Shown here: piece by piece, positions 34,020 to 41,343 of the stretch
How positions within the stretch are numbered: the first letter of the stretch is position 1
Layout: every line of letters begins with the position of its first letter
NCBI GenBank assembly: GCA_002337005.1
Contig: DDFD01000103.1
Location: forward strand, 1-41,344
Length of the DNA: 41,344 nucleotides
Direction of reading: 5' to 3'
Source: Flavobacteriales bacterium UBA1937
GTDB lineage: Bacteria; Bacteroidota; Bacteroidia; Flavobacteriales; Weeksellaceae
Translations under genes and position numbers: made by a program
The notes under the pieces: model-generated
What the model was told of the DNA's origin: nothing
The model's input: only the letters and a program-made list of their open reading frames with translations
Database searches by the model: none

Positions 34020-35171
34020 ATGAATGAATTAGAAAAAAGACAGAAACAGAGGATTGCCCTTTCTGCATATTTCCTTCTTTCAGGGATTTGTTTTTCTACT
34101 TGGGCTTCCAGAATACCTACGATAAAAGATAACTTTAACCTTGACGAAAATACTTTGGGTAATTTGCTGATGGTAATGCCTGCAAGTGCCATTGTTGGTA
34201 TTCCGCTTTCTGGTTGGCTGGTGGCAAAATTTGATAACAGAATCCCACTTCAGATTGCCAGTTTCACATTTTTATTATCATTACTTTTTATTGGTTTTGC
34301 CCCTTCTATTTGGTGGGTTGTATTTACTTTGGTTGTATTTTCAGTTTCACTTCGCGTAATTAATATTGCAATTAATACACAATCTATTGCGATTCAAGAA
34401 AAATTTGAGAAAAAAATTGTAGGAACTTTTCACGGAATTTGGAGCATTGGCGGAATTCTAGGCGTTTTGTTTTCTACTATTATGATTAAATTTAAAATCT
34501 CCATAGAATGGCATCTCATAATGGTAGCTGTTTTTGGGATTTTGATGATTCTTTTTGCTTTTCCCCACTTATTGAAAAGCGATAAAGCTAGAAAAGGAAA
34601 TAGTTTTAAACTTGGGAAGCCCAGTAAATATATATCGCTGCTAGGATTAATTGTCTTTTTTGCAGCCATTTGTGAAGGAGGAATGTATGATTGGAATGGA
34701 GTTTATTTCAAAGAAGTCGTAAAAGAAGAGGTTTTTACGTATGGTTACTTGCTTTTTATGGTTTGTATGACGATTTCTAGATTAACCATTGATAAAATGA
34801 TGGAGAAATTTGGAATGAAAAAATTATATATTTTAGGTTCTTTTCTAATTATGATTGGTGTTACAATGGCAGTCATTTTTCCGTATTTCTGGACGGCACT
34901 TATTGGTTTTTGTATGGTAGGATTTGGCGTTTCGGGCTTGTATCCTATGACCTTTATCTTATCAGGGAAAGCCAAAAAATATTCTGTAGGAATTGTGATT
35001 TCTATTGTAAGTACTTATTCTACAGTAGGAATGTTTCTAGGGCCTCCAATTATTGGTTATCTAGCGCATGCTTTCGGATTGCAAAGAGCATTTATTACTT
35101 TTATCATCGGCGGTTTTATGTTCATACCACTTTCTAAAATGGTTTTTGATCATTTGAAGAAAAATAATTAA
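34020..35171 (+). CDS. MFS transporter (YbjJ/FucP-like)
   Basis: A 383-residue major facilitator with about 12 membrane spans. The N-terminal motif ICFSTWASRIPTIKDNF and loop GWLVAKFDNRIPL (a weak form of the MFS loop 2-3 motif) resemble the YbjJ/fucose-permease-like group. The central WHLIMVAVFGILMILFAF and the later GVSGLYPMTFILSGKAKK, GPPIIGYLAHAFGLQRAF also fit. Substrate is not predictable; relatives are called sugar or drug exporters. Slightly short but complete. Divergent from ruvB, near-leaderless promoter, followed by a VOC gene with its own -7 element. Confidence 0.88.
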   Translation: MNELEKRQKQRIALSAYFLLSGICFSTWASRIPTIKDNFNLDENTLGNLLMVMPASAIVGIPLSGWLVAKFDNRIPLQIASFTFLLSLLFIGFAPSIWWVVFTLVVFSVSLRVINIAINTQSIAIQEKFEKKIVGTFHGIWSIGGILGVLFSTIMIKFKISIEWHLIMVAVFGILMILFAFPHLLKSDKARKGNSFKLGKPSKYISLLGLIVFFAAICEGGMYDWNGVYFKEVVKEEVFTYGYLLFMVCMTISRLTIDKMMEKFGMKKLYILGSFLIMIGVTMAVIFPYFWTALIGFCMVGFGVSGLYPMTFILSGKAKKYSVGIVISIVSTYSTVGMFLGPPIIGYLAHAFGLQRAFITFIIGGFMFIPLSKMVFDHLKKNN

Positions 35172-35195
35172 CTCTTTTTCAGTACTTATTTTTTT

Positions 35196-35203
35196 TATCT
35201 TTG
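35196..35203 (+). promoter_or_regulatory. -7 element of the VOC gene
   Basis: TATCTTTG, 19 bp before the ATG at 35223. Confidence 0.5.
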
Positions 35204-35222
35204 AATCATAAATGATTTTATT

Positions 35223-35567
35223 ATGATTAGCTCAGTAATTCCCAAACTTCCTATGAGAAACAAAATAGAGACAAAAAATTTCTATATCAATCAATTAGGG
35301 TTCAAAGAAATTGGAGATTATGACTATTATCTGATGCTAGAAAAAGGTAATTTTGAAATTCATTTTTTTGAATATAAAGATTTGAATCCTTTAGAAAACT
35401 ATGGTCAGATATACATTAGAACCGAAAAAATACAAGAAATTTACCAGTCTATCATTTCCAAAAATATAAAAGTACATCCTTTGGAAAGAAAACCTTGGAA
35501 ACAAATAGAATTTTCTGTTTTAGACCCAGACCATAATTTAATTACATTTGGACAAAGTTTTGGCTAA
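35223..35567 (+). CDS. VOC-family (bleomycin resistance/glyoxalase-like) protein
   Basis: A 114-residue vicinal-oxygen-chelate protein with two beta-alpha-beta-beta-beta units: PKLPMRNKIETKNFYINQLGFKEIGDYDYYLMLEKGNFEIHFFEY and GQIYIRTEKIQEIYQSII ... EFSVLDPDHNLITFGQ. The arrangement and short length resemble bleomycin-binding proteins of this fold. Possible metal or ligand residues are H45-type and the DPDHN turn. It may bind a small molecule rather than catalyse; actual substrate unknown. Confidence 0.83.
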   Translation: MISSVIPKLPMRNKIETKNFYINQLGFKEIGDYDYYLMLEKGNFEIHFFEYKDLNPLENYGQIYIRTEKIQEIYQSIISKNIKVHPLERKPWKQIEFSVLDPDHNLITFGQSFG

Positions 35568-35651
35568 ATTTTCTGAAAAATTTCTAGAACTTCTCTTGTT
35601 TTTAAAAAAGAGAAAGCCAAAAATCATTAATTTTACCAAAATCAATTTTCT

Positions 35652-36881
35652 GTGAAATTAATCGGGCCTTTCAAACAAATCGTTACTTTAAATAACCTTT
35701 CACTTCGAGGAAAACTTTCTGACGAACACTTAGAAATCATCGAAAACGGCGGAATTTTAATTAATTCTGAAAACAAAATTGAAGAAGTCGGAGATTTTGA
35801 AAAATTAAAATCAGACTTTCCAAACTCGAAACTCGAAACTCGAAACTCGGAACTCGTAGTTCTTCCCGCTTTTATAGATTGTCATACTCATATTTGTTTT
35901 GGAGGAAACAGAGCCAATGATTTTGCAATGAGAAATGCAGGAAAAACCTACTTAGAAATTGCAGAAAAAGGAGGCGGAATTTGGAGTAGCGTTCAACATA
36001 CCAGAAATGCTTCAGAAGACGAACTTTTAGAAAAATTATTAGAAAGAATCAATCGTTTAATTTCTCTTGGAATTACTACAATTGAAATAAAATCAGGTTA
36101 CGGATTAAATGTAGAAAGCGAACTCAAAATGCTTCGTGTGATTAAAAAAGCACAAGAAAAAACAAAGGCAACTTTAGTTCCGACTTGTCTTTCTGCTCAC
36201 TTGAAACCAAGAGATTTTGAGGGAACTTCCGAAGAATATTTACAGTATATTGTAGATGAAATTTTACCAAAAGTAAAAGAAGAAAATTTGGCAAAAAGAG
36301 TCGATGTTTTCATAGAAAAATCAGCATTTCTACCAGAAGAAAGCAGAAGATTTTTAGAAAAAGCCAAAGAATTAGGATTTGAAATTACGGTTCATGCTGA
36401 TCAATTCACTGCGGGAAGCTCTAGAATTGCTGTGGAAGTTGGTGCTGTTTCTGCAGACCATTTAGAAGCAACAATTGATGAAGATATTGAGTTTTTAGCC
36501 AATTCAGAAACCGTTGCAGTGGCGCTTCCAGGTGCTAGCTTAGGTTTGGGAGAACCTTTCACTCCTGCCAGAAAAATTTTAGATAAAAACGGAATTTTAG
36601 CGATTGCTAGTGATTGGAATCCTGGTTCTGCACCGATGGGAAATTTGATTACACAAGCTTCCATTTTAGCTACTTATCAAAAACTTTCTACTGCCGAAGT
36701 TTTAGCAGGAATTACTTTTCGTGCTGCAAAAGCTTTGAATTTAACAGATAGAGGAATTTTGAAAAAAGGAATGAAGGCAGATTTTGTGGTTTTTGAAACC
36801 GATAATTTCCAAAATATTTTGTACAATCAAGGAAGTTTGGTAGCGAGTGAAGTTTATGTTGATGGAGAAAGAATTATTTAA
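35652..36881 (+). CDS. hutI: Imidazolonepropionase
   Basis: HutI hydrolyses 4-imidazolone-5-propanoate to N-formimino-glutamate, third step of histidine degradation. The 409-residue amidohydrolase starts at a GTG. It has the metal site FIDCHTHICFGGNRA (about residues 73-87), TIEIKSGYGL, the metal/substrate histidines in LSAHLKPRDF and VHADQFTAGSS, and SDWNPGSAPMGN near the C-terminal metal aspartate. A 7-bp tandem repeat encodes the linker SKLETRNSEL just before the first metal motif. Downstream are hutG and an aldehyde dehydrogenase; hutH and hutU are not in the window. Confidence 0.95.
   Translation: MKLIGPFKQIVTLNNLSLRGKLSDEHLEIIENGGILINSENKIEEVGDFEKLKSDFPNSKLETRNSELVVLPAFIDCHTHICFGGNRANDFAMRNAGKTYLEIAEKGGGIWSSVQHTRNASEDELLEKLLERINRLISLGITTIEIKSGYGLNVESELKMLRVIKKAQEKTKATLVPTCLSAHLKPRDFEGTSEEYLQYIVDEILPKVKEENLAKRVDVFIEKSAFLPEESRRFLEKAKELGFEITVHADQFTAGSSRIAVEVGAVSADHLEATIDEDIEFLANSETVAVALPGASLGLGEPFTPARKILDKNGILAIASDWNPGSAPMGNLITQASILATYQKLSTAEVLAGITFRAAKALNLTDRGILKKGMKADFVVFETDNFQNILYNQGSLVASEVYVDGERII
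35822..35856. repeat. 7-bp tandem repeat inside hutI
   Basis: Four perfect AAACTCG units (35822-35849) plus one GAACTCG (35850-35856). The unit length is not a multiple of three, so gain or loss of one unit would shift the hutI frame before its metal-binding site. Confidence 0.9.
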
Positions 36882-36903
36882 TTTTAAGCAAATATCCTGC
36901 ACA

Positions 36904-36997
36904 CACTTTGTCTTGCTGAAAGCATCTATACAAAGAATAGAAAATGTAAGTATTAAAACTATACAAAATGAATTTAGTTCCTTTCAGGAAGACAAAC
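36904..36997. repeat. REP/BIME-like unit A, left of the GIY-YIG gene
   Basis: The left end is TTTGTCT followed by a hairpin TGCT-gaa-AGCA (36914-36924). The right end is a hairpin TTCCT-ttc-AGGAA (36978-36990) leading into the inverted AGACAAAC (36990-36997). Two hairpin-bearing ends in inverted orientation with a spacer of about 50 bp resemble a BIME. It is a diverged relative of the unit at 38634-38720. Confidence 0.6.
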
Positions 36998-37051
36998 TCA
37001 GTGTTTTATTTGTAGCGTTCACTTTGTCTTGTTAAACAAAAATTTAAAATT

Positions 37052-37363
37052 ATGGAAGAATATTCTGAAGGAATTTATACATTCTATACCTATATTTTGA
37101 CAAATAAAAATAGAACAGTTTTATATACAGGTGTTACGAATAATCTCAAGGTAAGGTTAAAACAACATAAAGAAAAGCTTAATCCAAATAGTTTTACAGC
37201 GAGATATAATGTAGAGTTTTTAGTTTATTATGAAAAATATGGTTGGATTCAGCAAGCAATTGAAAGAGAAAAAGAAATCAAATTAATGAACAGAAATATT
37301 AAATTAGATTTAATTAGAAACTCAAATCCAAATATGGAATTTCTTAATCATTTATTTGAATAA
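37052..37363 (+). CDS. GIY-YIG nuclease-domain protein (COG2827 type)
   Basis: A 103-residue stand-alone GIY-YIG domain. It has TFYTYILTN (first motif strand), LYTGVTNNLKVRLKQHK (second motif, with the catalytic Tyr/Arg pattern), and AIEREKEIKLMNR with the metal-binding glutamate. These small proteins are often mis-annotated as UvrC subunits; their role is unknown, and many flavobacterial genomes hold several copies. It lies inside the inverted repeats of the candidate element, with CACTTTGTCTTG shortly before its start and ACTTTGTCT at its stop. Codon use looks like the neighbours. Catalytic residues appear intact, so it could be active. Confidence 0.9.
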   Translation: MEEYSEGIYTFYTYILTNKNRTVLYTGVTNNLKVRLKQHKEKLNPNSFTARYNVEFLVYYEKYGWIQQAIEREKEIKLMNRNIKLDLIRNSNPNMEFLNHLFE

Positions 37364-37368
37364 CTTTG
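37361..37368 (+). promoter_or_regulatory. Possible -7 element for hutG, supplied by the repeat
   Basis: TAACTTTG overlaps the GIY-YIG stop codon and the repeat, 40 bp before the hutG ATG. No good -33 element, so this is tentative. Confidence 0.3.
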
Positions 37369-37408
37369 TCTAGATGCTTAGAGCAAGACAAACAACGGAT
37401 AAATTACA

Positions 37409-38335
37409 ATGAATAATAATAACATTTGGCAAGGCAGAAACGATGGAGATTCACCGCTTCATTACAGAATTTTTCAACGAGTAGAAATTTCGGAAAACTA
37501 TGAAGATATTTTACCTGACAATTTCGTTTTGCACGGTTTTGCGGTAGATGAAGGCGTTAGAAGAAACAAAGGAAGAATAGGCGCTGCCAAAGCTCCAAAC
37601 ATTATCCGAAAAAATATGAGCAATTTTCCTGTAGTTTCTCCAGATTTTAAATTGTTAGATTTCGGGAATATCACTTGTGAAGAACAAAATTTAGAAAAAA
37701 GTCAAGAAAATCTAGCAGAAAAAGTTTCTAATATTCTACAAAAAAATGCAAAATCCATCGTTTTAGGAGGTGGTCACGAAGTGACTTTCGCACATTATTC
37801 AGGCATCAAAAAAGCATTTCCCAACCAAAAAATTGGCATTATCAATATTGATGCTCATTTTGACAATCGTGAACCCGAAAATGAAGTAGGAGTAAGCTCA
37901 GGAACAGGTTTTTGGCAAATTGCACAAGAAGGAGAAATTCACTCTCTTCACATCGGAATTCAGAGAAATTCTAATACTTTGAAACTGTTTGATACAGCCA
38001 AAAATTATGGAATGAAGTACATTTTAGCAGATGAAATTTTCTACGAAAATCTTCTTAGAATTAATTCGGAAATTAATGAATTCATTCAGAAATCAGACAA
38101 AGTATATCTCACGATTTGTATGGATGTTTTCAACTCGGCAATTGCTCCGGGAGTTTCTGCGCCGGCTTATAATGGCATTTTTGCAGATGCTTCTTTTCTT
38201 AATTTATATAGAAATATTTTAAAATCCGAGAAACTCATTGCGCTTGATGTAGCAGAAGTAAATCCAGAGTTTGATATTGCCGAGAGAACCGCAAGATTGG
38301 CTGCCAGTTTGGTAAATGAATGGTTTATAATTTAG
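37409..38335 (+). CDS. hutG: Formimidoylglutamase (arginase family)
   Basis: HutG hydrolyses N-formimino-glutamate to glutamate and formamide. The 308-residue ureohydrolase has GGGHEVTFAHYSG (first metal histidine), INIDAHFDNRE (metal Asp/His/Asp) and TICMDVFNSAIAPGVSAPA. In the last motif the usual DxD pair reads C237-M-D239, so one expected manganese-binding aspartate is replaced by cysteine. The context after hutI supports the assignment. It is separated from hutI by the GIY-YIG element. No terminator is visible downstream, only repeats, before the aldehyde dehydrogenase gene. Confidence 0.9.
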   Translation: MNNNNIWQGRNDGDSPLHYRIFQRVEISENYEDILPDNFVLHGFAVDEGVRRNKGRIGAAKAPNIIRKNMSNFPVVSPDFKLLDFGNITCEEQNLEKSQENLAEKVSNILQKNAKSIVLGGGHEVTFAHYSGIKKAFPNQKIGIINIDAHFDNREPENEVGVSSGTGFWQIAQEGEIHSLHIGIQRNSNTLKLFDTAKNYGMKYILADEIFYENLLRINSEINEFIQKSDKVYLTICMDVFNSAIAPGVSAPAYNGIFADASFLNLYRNILKSEKLIALDVAEVNPEFDIAERTARLAASLVNEWFII

Positions 38336-38365
38336 AAGCAACACGTTTCTGCTATTTTTCACTTT

Positions 38366-38463
38366 CAGTCCTGCTTTCCGTTACAATCTGTCATTGCGAG
38401 CAAAGCGAAGCAATCCTTAACTTTTTGCTCACAATTACAGGATTTCCACTACAATCAGGGCTA
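38366..38463. repeat. Dispersed flavobacterial intergenic element with internal palindrome
   Basis: Two direct motifs, TTTCCGTTACAATC (38375-38388) and TTTCCACTACAATC (38443-38456), bracket an inner sequence with an ATTGC ... GCAAT dyad around GAGCAAAGCGAAG (38393-38414). I recognise the outer sequence and the CATTGCGAGCAAAGCGAAG type core as recurrent intergenic repeats of flavobacteria, from memory. It does not code. Confidence 0.55.
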
Positions 38464-38517
38464 GAAATAGGTTTCGGTTTTCTTTTCGACTTTTCTCAAC
38501 AATCTTTCAAAGACATT

Positions 38518-38534
38518 GCGTTCCTACGGAACGC
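38518..38534. repeat. Short palindrome, copy 1
   Basis: GCGTTCC, TAC, GGAACGC: perfect 7-3-7 palindrome preceded by CATT. The core is identical to that at 38568-38584, 50 bp away. Confidence 0.85.
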
Positions 38535-38567
38535 CCAAAATCAATTTTGTTATTTTCTACACACATT

Positions 38568-38584
38568 ACGTTCCTACGGAACGC
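38568..38584. repeat. Short palindrome, copy 2
   Basis: ACGTTCC, TAC, GGAACGC, again preceded by CATT. One base differs from copy 1. Direct orientation relative to copy 1. Confidence 0.85.
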
Positions 38585-38633
38585 AAATTGTTTACAAAAT
38601 AATTATCTTTAAAGCATTAAAATTACCACGTAG

Positions 38634-38720
38634 TTTGTCTTGCTGGAAGCATCTAAGATGATGTAGAATATTGTAAATAACTTCTAATTCTTAGTTTAGA
38701 TGTTTTTAGTAAGATAAAAC
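38634..38720. repeat. REP/BIME-like unit B upstream of the aldehyde dehydrogenase gene
   Basis: The left end (38634-38655) matches the GIY-YIG element end in 21 of 22 positions (TTTGTCTTGCT-GG-AAGCATCTA). The right end (38697-38719, TAGATG ... AGTAAGATAAAA) is a degenerate inverted copy. It is 87 bp long with no gene, so it looks like a miniature, gene-less relative of the GIY-YIG element. Confidence 0.65.
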
Positions 38721-38740
38721 AACCACTTAAAACCAATTAA

Positions 38741-40036
38741 ATGAACTTAAACATTCAAAATAAACTACAACAATCCCAACAATCCTTTAAAAAATGGAAA
38801 AAAAATCCGTTTGAAGAAAGACAAAAACATTTCGCTAAACTATCAGAAATTTTAAGAGCAAGAAAGCAAGAATTTGGCGAAATCATTACACAAGAAATGA
38901 AAAAACCTATTTCTCAATCTGTTGCAGAAATAGAAAAATGTGCCACACTTTGTGATTATTATGCAAAAGCAGAAAATGTTTTAAAGCCAGAAAAAGTACC
39001 CACAGAATTTCAGTTTTCTGAAGTTCATCACGAACCTTTTGGTGTAATTTTAGGCATTATGCCTTGGAATTTTCCTTTTTGGCAAGCCATAAGATTTGCC
39101 GTTCCTACCATTTTATCAGGAAATTGTGTAGTGTTGAAACACGCTTCTATTTGCTTAAAAAGTGGAAATACTTTACAAGAAATTTTTGAGGAAGCAGGTT
39201 TTCCTCAAGGTGTTTTTTTGCATTTTGAAATTTCTCATTCAGAGATTGAAGAAATGATTGCTCATTCTATTATTAAAGGAGTTTCGCTTACAGGAAGTGA
39301 AGCTGCTGGTAGAAAAATTGCTGAAACAGCGGGCAAAAATTTAAAAAAATGTGTTTTAGAATTAGGCGGAAGTGATGCTTTTATTGTGTGTGAAGATGCC
39401 AATTTGGTAAAAGCAGCAGAAAGTGCAGCTCTTGGAAGACTACAAAATTGCGGACAAACCTGCATTGCTTCAAAGAGATTTATCATTCACGAAAAAGTAC
39501 TAGACAGTTTCTTATTTCTTTTATTGAAGAATTTTAAAAAGTATGAAGTTGGCAATCCGAATGATGCTAAAACTAATTTTTCTGAAATGGCAAGAGAAGA
39601 TTTAGCAAATGATTTAGAAGAGCAATACAAAACAGCCTTAGAAAACGGAGCAGAATATATTTTGCCATTAGAAAGAATTTCTAAAGCTGGTTTCAAACCA
39701 GGGATTTTAAAAATGAATCTAGGAAACCCGATTAATGATGAAGAACTTTTTGGACCTTTAGCAATGGTTTATTCTGCTAAGAATGATGAAGAGTTGCTTT
39801 CCATTGCTAATGATACCATGTTTGGTCTAGGAAATTCAGTTTGGACAAATGATAAAGAAAAAGCCCTATTTTTTGCAGAGAATTTAGAATCTGGCACGGT
39901 TTCTATCAATCAAATTACAAAATCAGATGTTAGACTTCCTTTCGGCGGAATTAAAAACTCTGGTTATGGAACAGAACTTTCTTTGTATGCACTCCACGAA
40001 TTTGTTTCTAAGAAAGCGATTATAGGAAATCTATAA
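38741..40036 (+). CDS. NAD(P)-dependent aldehyde dehydrogenase (succinate-semialdehyde dehydrogenase-like)
   Basis: A 431-residue aldehyde dehydrogenase. Motifs are GIMPWNFPFWQ (cofactor entry), VLKHAS, the glycine motif SLTGSEAAGRKIA, the catalytic general base Glu at about 207 in LELGGSDAF, the nucleophile Cys at about 241 in NCGQTCIASKRF, and PFGGIKNSGYG near the end. The pattern is closest to the Sad/GabD type acting on succinate semialdehyde. It is about 25 residues shorter than usual, mostly at the N-terminus. Position after hutG may be incidental: 405 bp of repeats separate the two. A bidirectional terminator follows. Confidence 0.88.
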   Translation: MNLNIQNKLQQSQQSFKKWKKNPFEERQKHFAKLSEILRARKQEFGEIITQEMKKPISQSVAEIEKCATLCDYYAKAENVLKPEKVPTEFQFSEVHHEPFGVILGIMPWNFPFWQAIRFAVPTILSGNCVVLKHASICLKSGNTLQEIFEEAGFPQGVFLHFEISHSEIEEMIAHSIIKGVSLTGSEAAGRKIAETAGKNLKKCVLELGGSDAFIVCEDANLVKAAESAALGRLQNCGQTCIASKRFIIHEKVLDSFLFLLLKNFKKYEVGNPNDAKTNFSEMAREDLANDLEEQYKTALENGAEYILPLERISKAGFKPGILKMNLGNPINDEELFGPLAMVYSAKNDEELLSIANDTMFGLGNSVWTNDKEKALFFAENLESGTVSINQITKSDVRLPFGGIKNSGYGTELSLYALHEFVSKKAIIGNL

Positions 40037-40067
40037 AAAAAGCGCTCAAAAAATATTGAGCGCTTTT
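40037..40067. terminator. Bidirectional terminator between the aldehyde dehydrogenase gene and pyk
   Basis: A 12-bp perfect stem (40038-40049 with 40056-40067) around AGCGCTCAA and TTGAGCGCT with an AAAATA loop. Tracts suit both convergent genes. Confidence 0.88.
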
Positions 40068-40071
40068 AGTT

Positions 40072-41343
40072 TTATATGGTGCTTAACCTTAGTGTATTGG
40101 TTTTTCCACCTTCATAAGCAGGCATTGCATTTAGATTAACAACGAAATCGCCTTTTTCTACATATCCATAATTATGAGTAAGCATATTTACTTGTATAAT
40201 TGTTTCGTCTGTAGATTTGTTCATATCATAATAGAATGCTTTTACGCCCCAAAGTAGATTAAGCATCGTTAGCACTCTAGGATTAGAGGTATAAACTATA
40301 ATTCTAGCATGAGGTCTGTGTGCAGAAATCTGGAAAGCGGTATAACCTGAGTAGGTTAATGTAATAATAGCTTCAGCACCAGTGGTTTCAGCAATTTTTA
40401 CTGCATTTAGACAAACCATATCAGTAATAAAACGATCATCTACACAAGTAATTTTTTCGATGATATCGTTTTTCTTTTCGTAAAGAGGAGTAGATTCTAT
40501 ATTTTTGATAATCTTAGTCATATTCTTGATTACATCTACAGGATATTTCCCTACAGAAGTTTCACCAGAAAGCATTACCGCATCTGCACCATCTAATACA
40601 TTGTTTGCTACGTCATTTACCTCAGCTCTAGAAGGGGTAAGGCTATTAATCATTGTTTCCATCATTTGAGTTGCAATGATTACAGGCTTAGAATAATATC
40701 TAGCTTTATCTACCAATCTTTTTTGGATAACAGGCACTTCTTCCATAGGTACTTCTACACCTAGGTCTCCACGTGCTACCATTATACCATCACACTCCAC
40801 CATAATTTCGTCAATATTTTTAACTCCTTCTGGTTTTTCGATTTTGGCGATAATTGGTGTTCTGAATTCTGAATTAGAATGATTTTTGATTAATTCTTTT
40901 AAATCAATAATATCTTGTGCGTGACGAACGAATGAAAGAGCAATCCAATCAAAATCATTGTCTAGCATAAATTTAGCATCTTCTATATCTTTTTCTGTAA
41001 GCGCAGGAAGAGATACATTAGTATTAGGCAGATTTACACCTTTTTTAGAACTCAGTGGTCCACCCTGAATTGTTTTTGCCTTTACGGTATCTTTTTCGTT
41101 GGTTTCGATAACTTCTAAAACGAGTTTTCCGTCATCAATTAATATTTTTTCGCCAACTTTTACATCTTGAGGGAATCTCTCGTAAGTCATATAAACTTTA
41201 GTAGAATCTCCTTCGCATTTTTCATTAGTAAAGGTAAGAATATCACCAGGATTAAGGTATGAACCGTCTTTTACTACACCTACTCTTAGTTTAGGACCTT
41301 GTAGGTCACCTAGAATAGAAGTATTGAAACCATATTCTTGATT
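40072..41343 (-). CDS. pyk: Pyruvate kinase (N-terminus beyond window edge)
   Basis: Glycolytic enzyme converting phosphoenolpyruvate and ADP to pyruvate and ATP. The frame stays open past the ATG at 41190 to the window edge and reads ILGDLQGPKLRVG, the conserved N-terminal segment, so the gene is truncated by the window. Visible motifs are LTEKDIEDAKFMLDNDFDWIALSFVRH, the catalytic lysine region PIIAKIEKPEG, the signature DGIMVARGDLGVEVP, VIIATQMMETMI and ADAVMLSGETSVGKYP. The C-terminal domain (VKIAETTGAEAIITLTYSGYTA onwards) is present and ends at the terminator. 424 residues are visible; about 50 are missing. Confidence 0.96.
   Translation of the reverse strand, partial: NQEYGFNTSILGDLQGPKLRVGVVKDGSYLNPGDILTFTNEKCEGDSTKVYMTYERFPQDVKVGEKILIDDGKLVLEVIETNEKDTVKAKTIQGGPLSSKKGVNLPNTNVSLPALTEKDIEDAKFMLDNDFDWIALSFVRHAQDIIDLKELIKNHSNSEFRTPIIAKIEKPEGVKNIDEIMVECDGIMVARGDLGVEVPMEEVPVIQKRLVDKARYYSKPVIIATQMMETMINSLTPSRAEVNDVANNVLDGADAVMLSGETSVGKYPVDVIKNMTKIIKNIESTPLYEKKNDIIEKITCVDDRFITDMVCLNAVKIAETTGAEAIITLTYSGYTAFQISAHRPHARIIVYTSNPRVLTMLNLLWGVKAFYYDMNKSTDETIIQVNMLTHNYGYVEKGDFVVNLNAMPAYEGGKTNTLRLSTI

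Larger units (their letters stand above)
36907..37392. mobile_element. Candidate small mobile element carrying a GIY-YIG nuclease gene
   Basis: Left end 36907-36928 and right end 37371-37392 are inverted repeats of 22 bp with 20 matches: TTTGTCTTGCT, two variable bases, AAGCATCTA. Both ends can fold into a hairpin with TGCT/AGCA as upper stem and a TTTGT- or TTTGTCT-type lower stem. In between lie a GIY-YIG gene and three internal copies of TTTGTCT or its complement (36990-36996, 37023-37029, 37365-37371). The element separates hutI from hutG. Mobility is inferred from structure; no target-site duplication is evident. Confidence 0.5.

Noticed and set aside
35591..35614. TTCTCTT ... AAGAGAA hairpin after the VOC gene as a terminator
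   Set aside because: The stem is AT-rich and no T-tract follows it; evidence too weak to list.
36847..37035. 62-codon open frame between hutI and the GIY-YIG gene
   Set aside because: It starts inside hutI in another frame and covers repeat unit A; no protein family resemblance.
36904..37393. CRISPR-like array
   Set aside because: The TTTGTCT copies alternate in orientation and are unevenly spaced, with no uniform spacers and no cas genes.
38320..38661. 113-codon open frame after hutG
   Set aside because: It overlaps the hutG end and then runs through the dispersed repeat and both palindromes. Composition is repeat-derived and there is no start context or domain.
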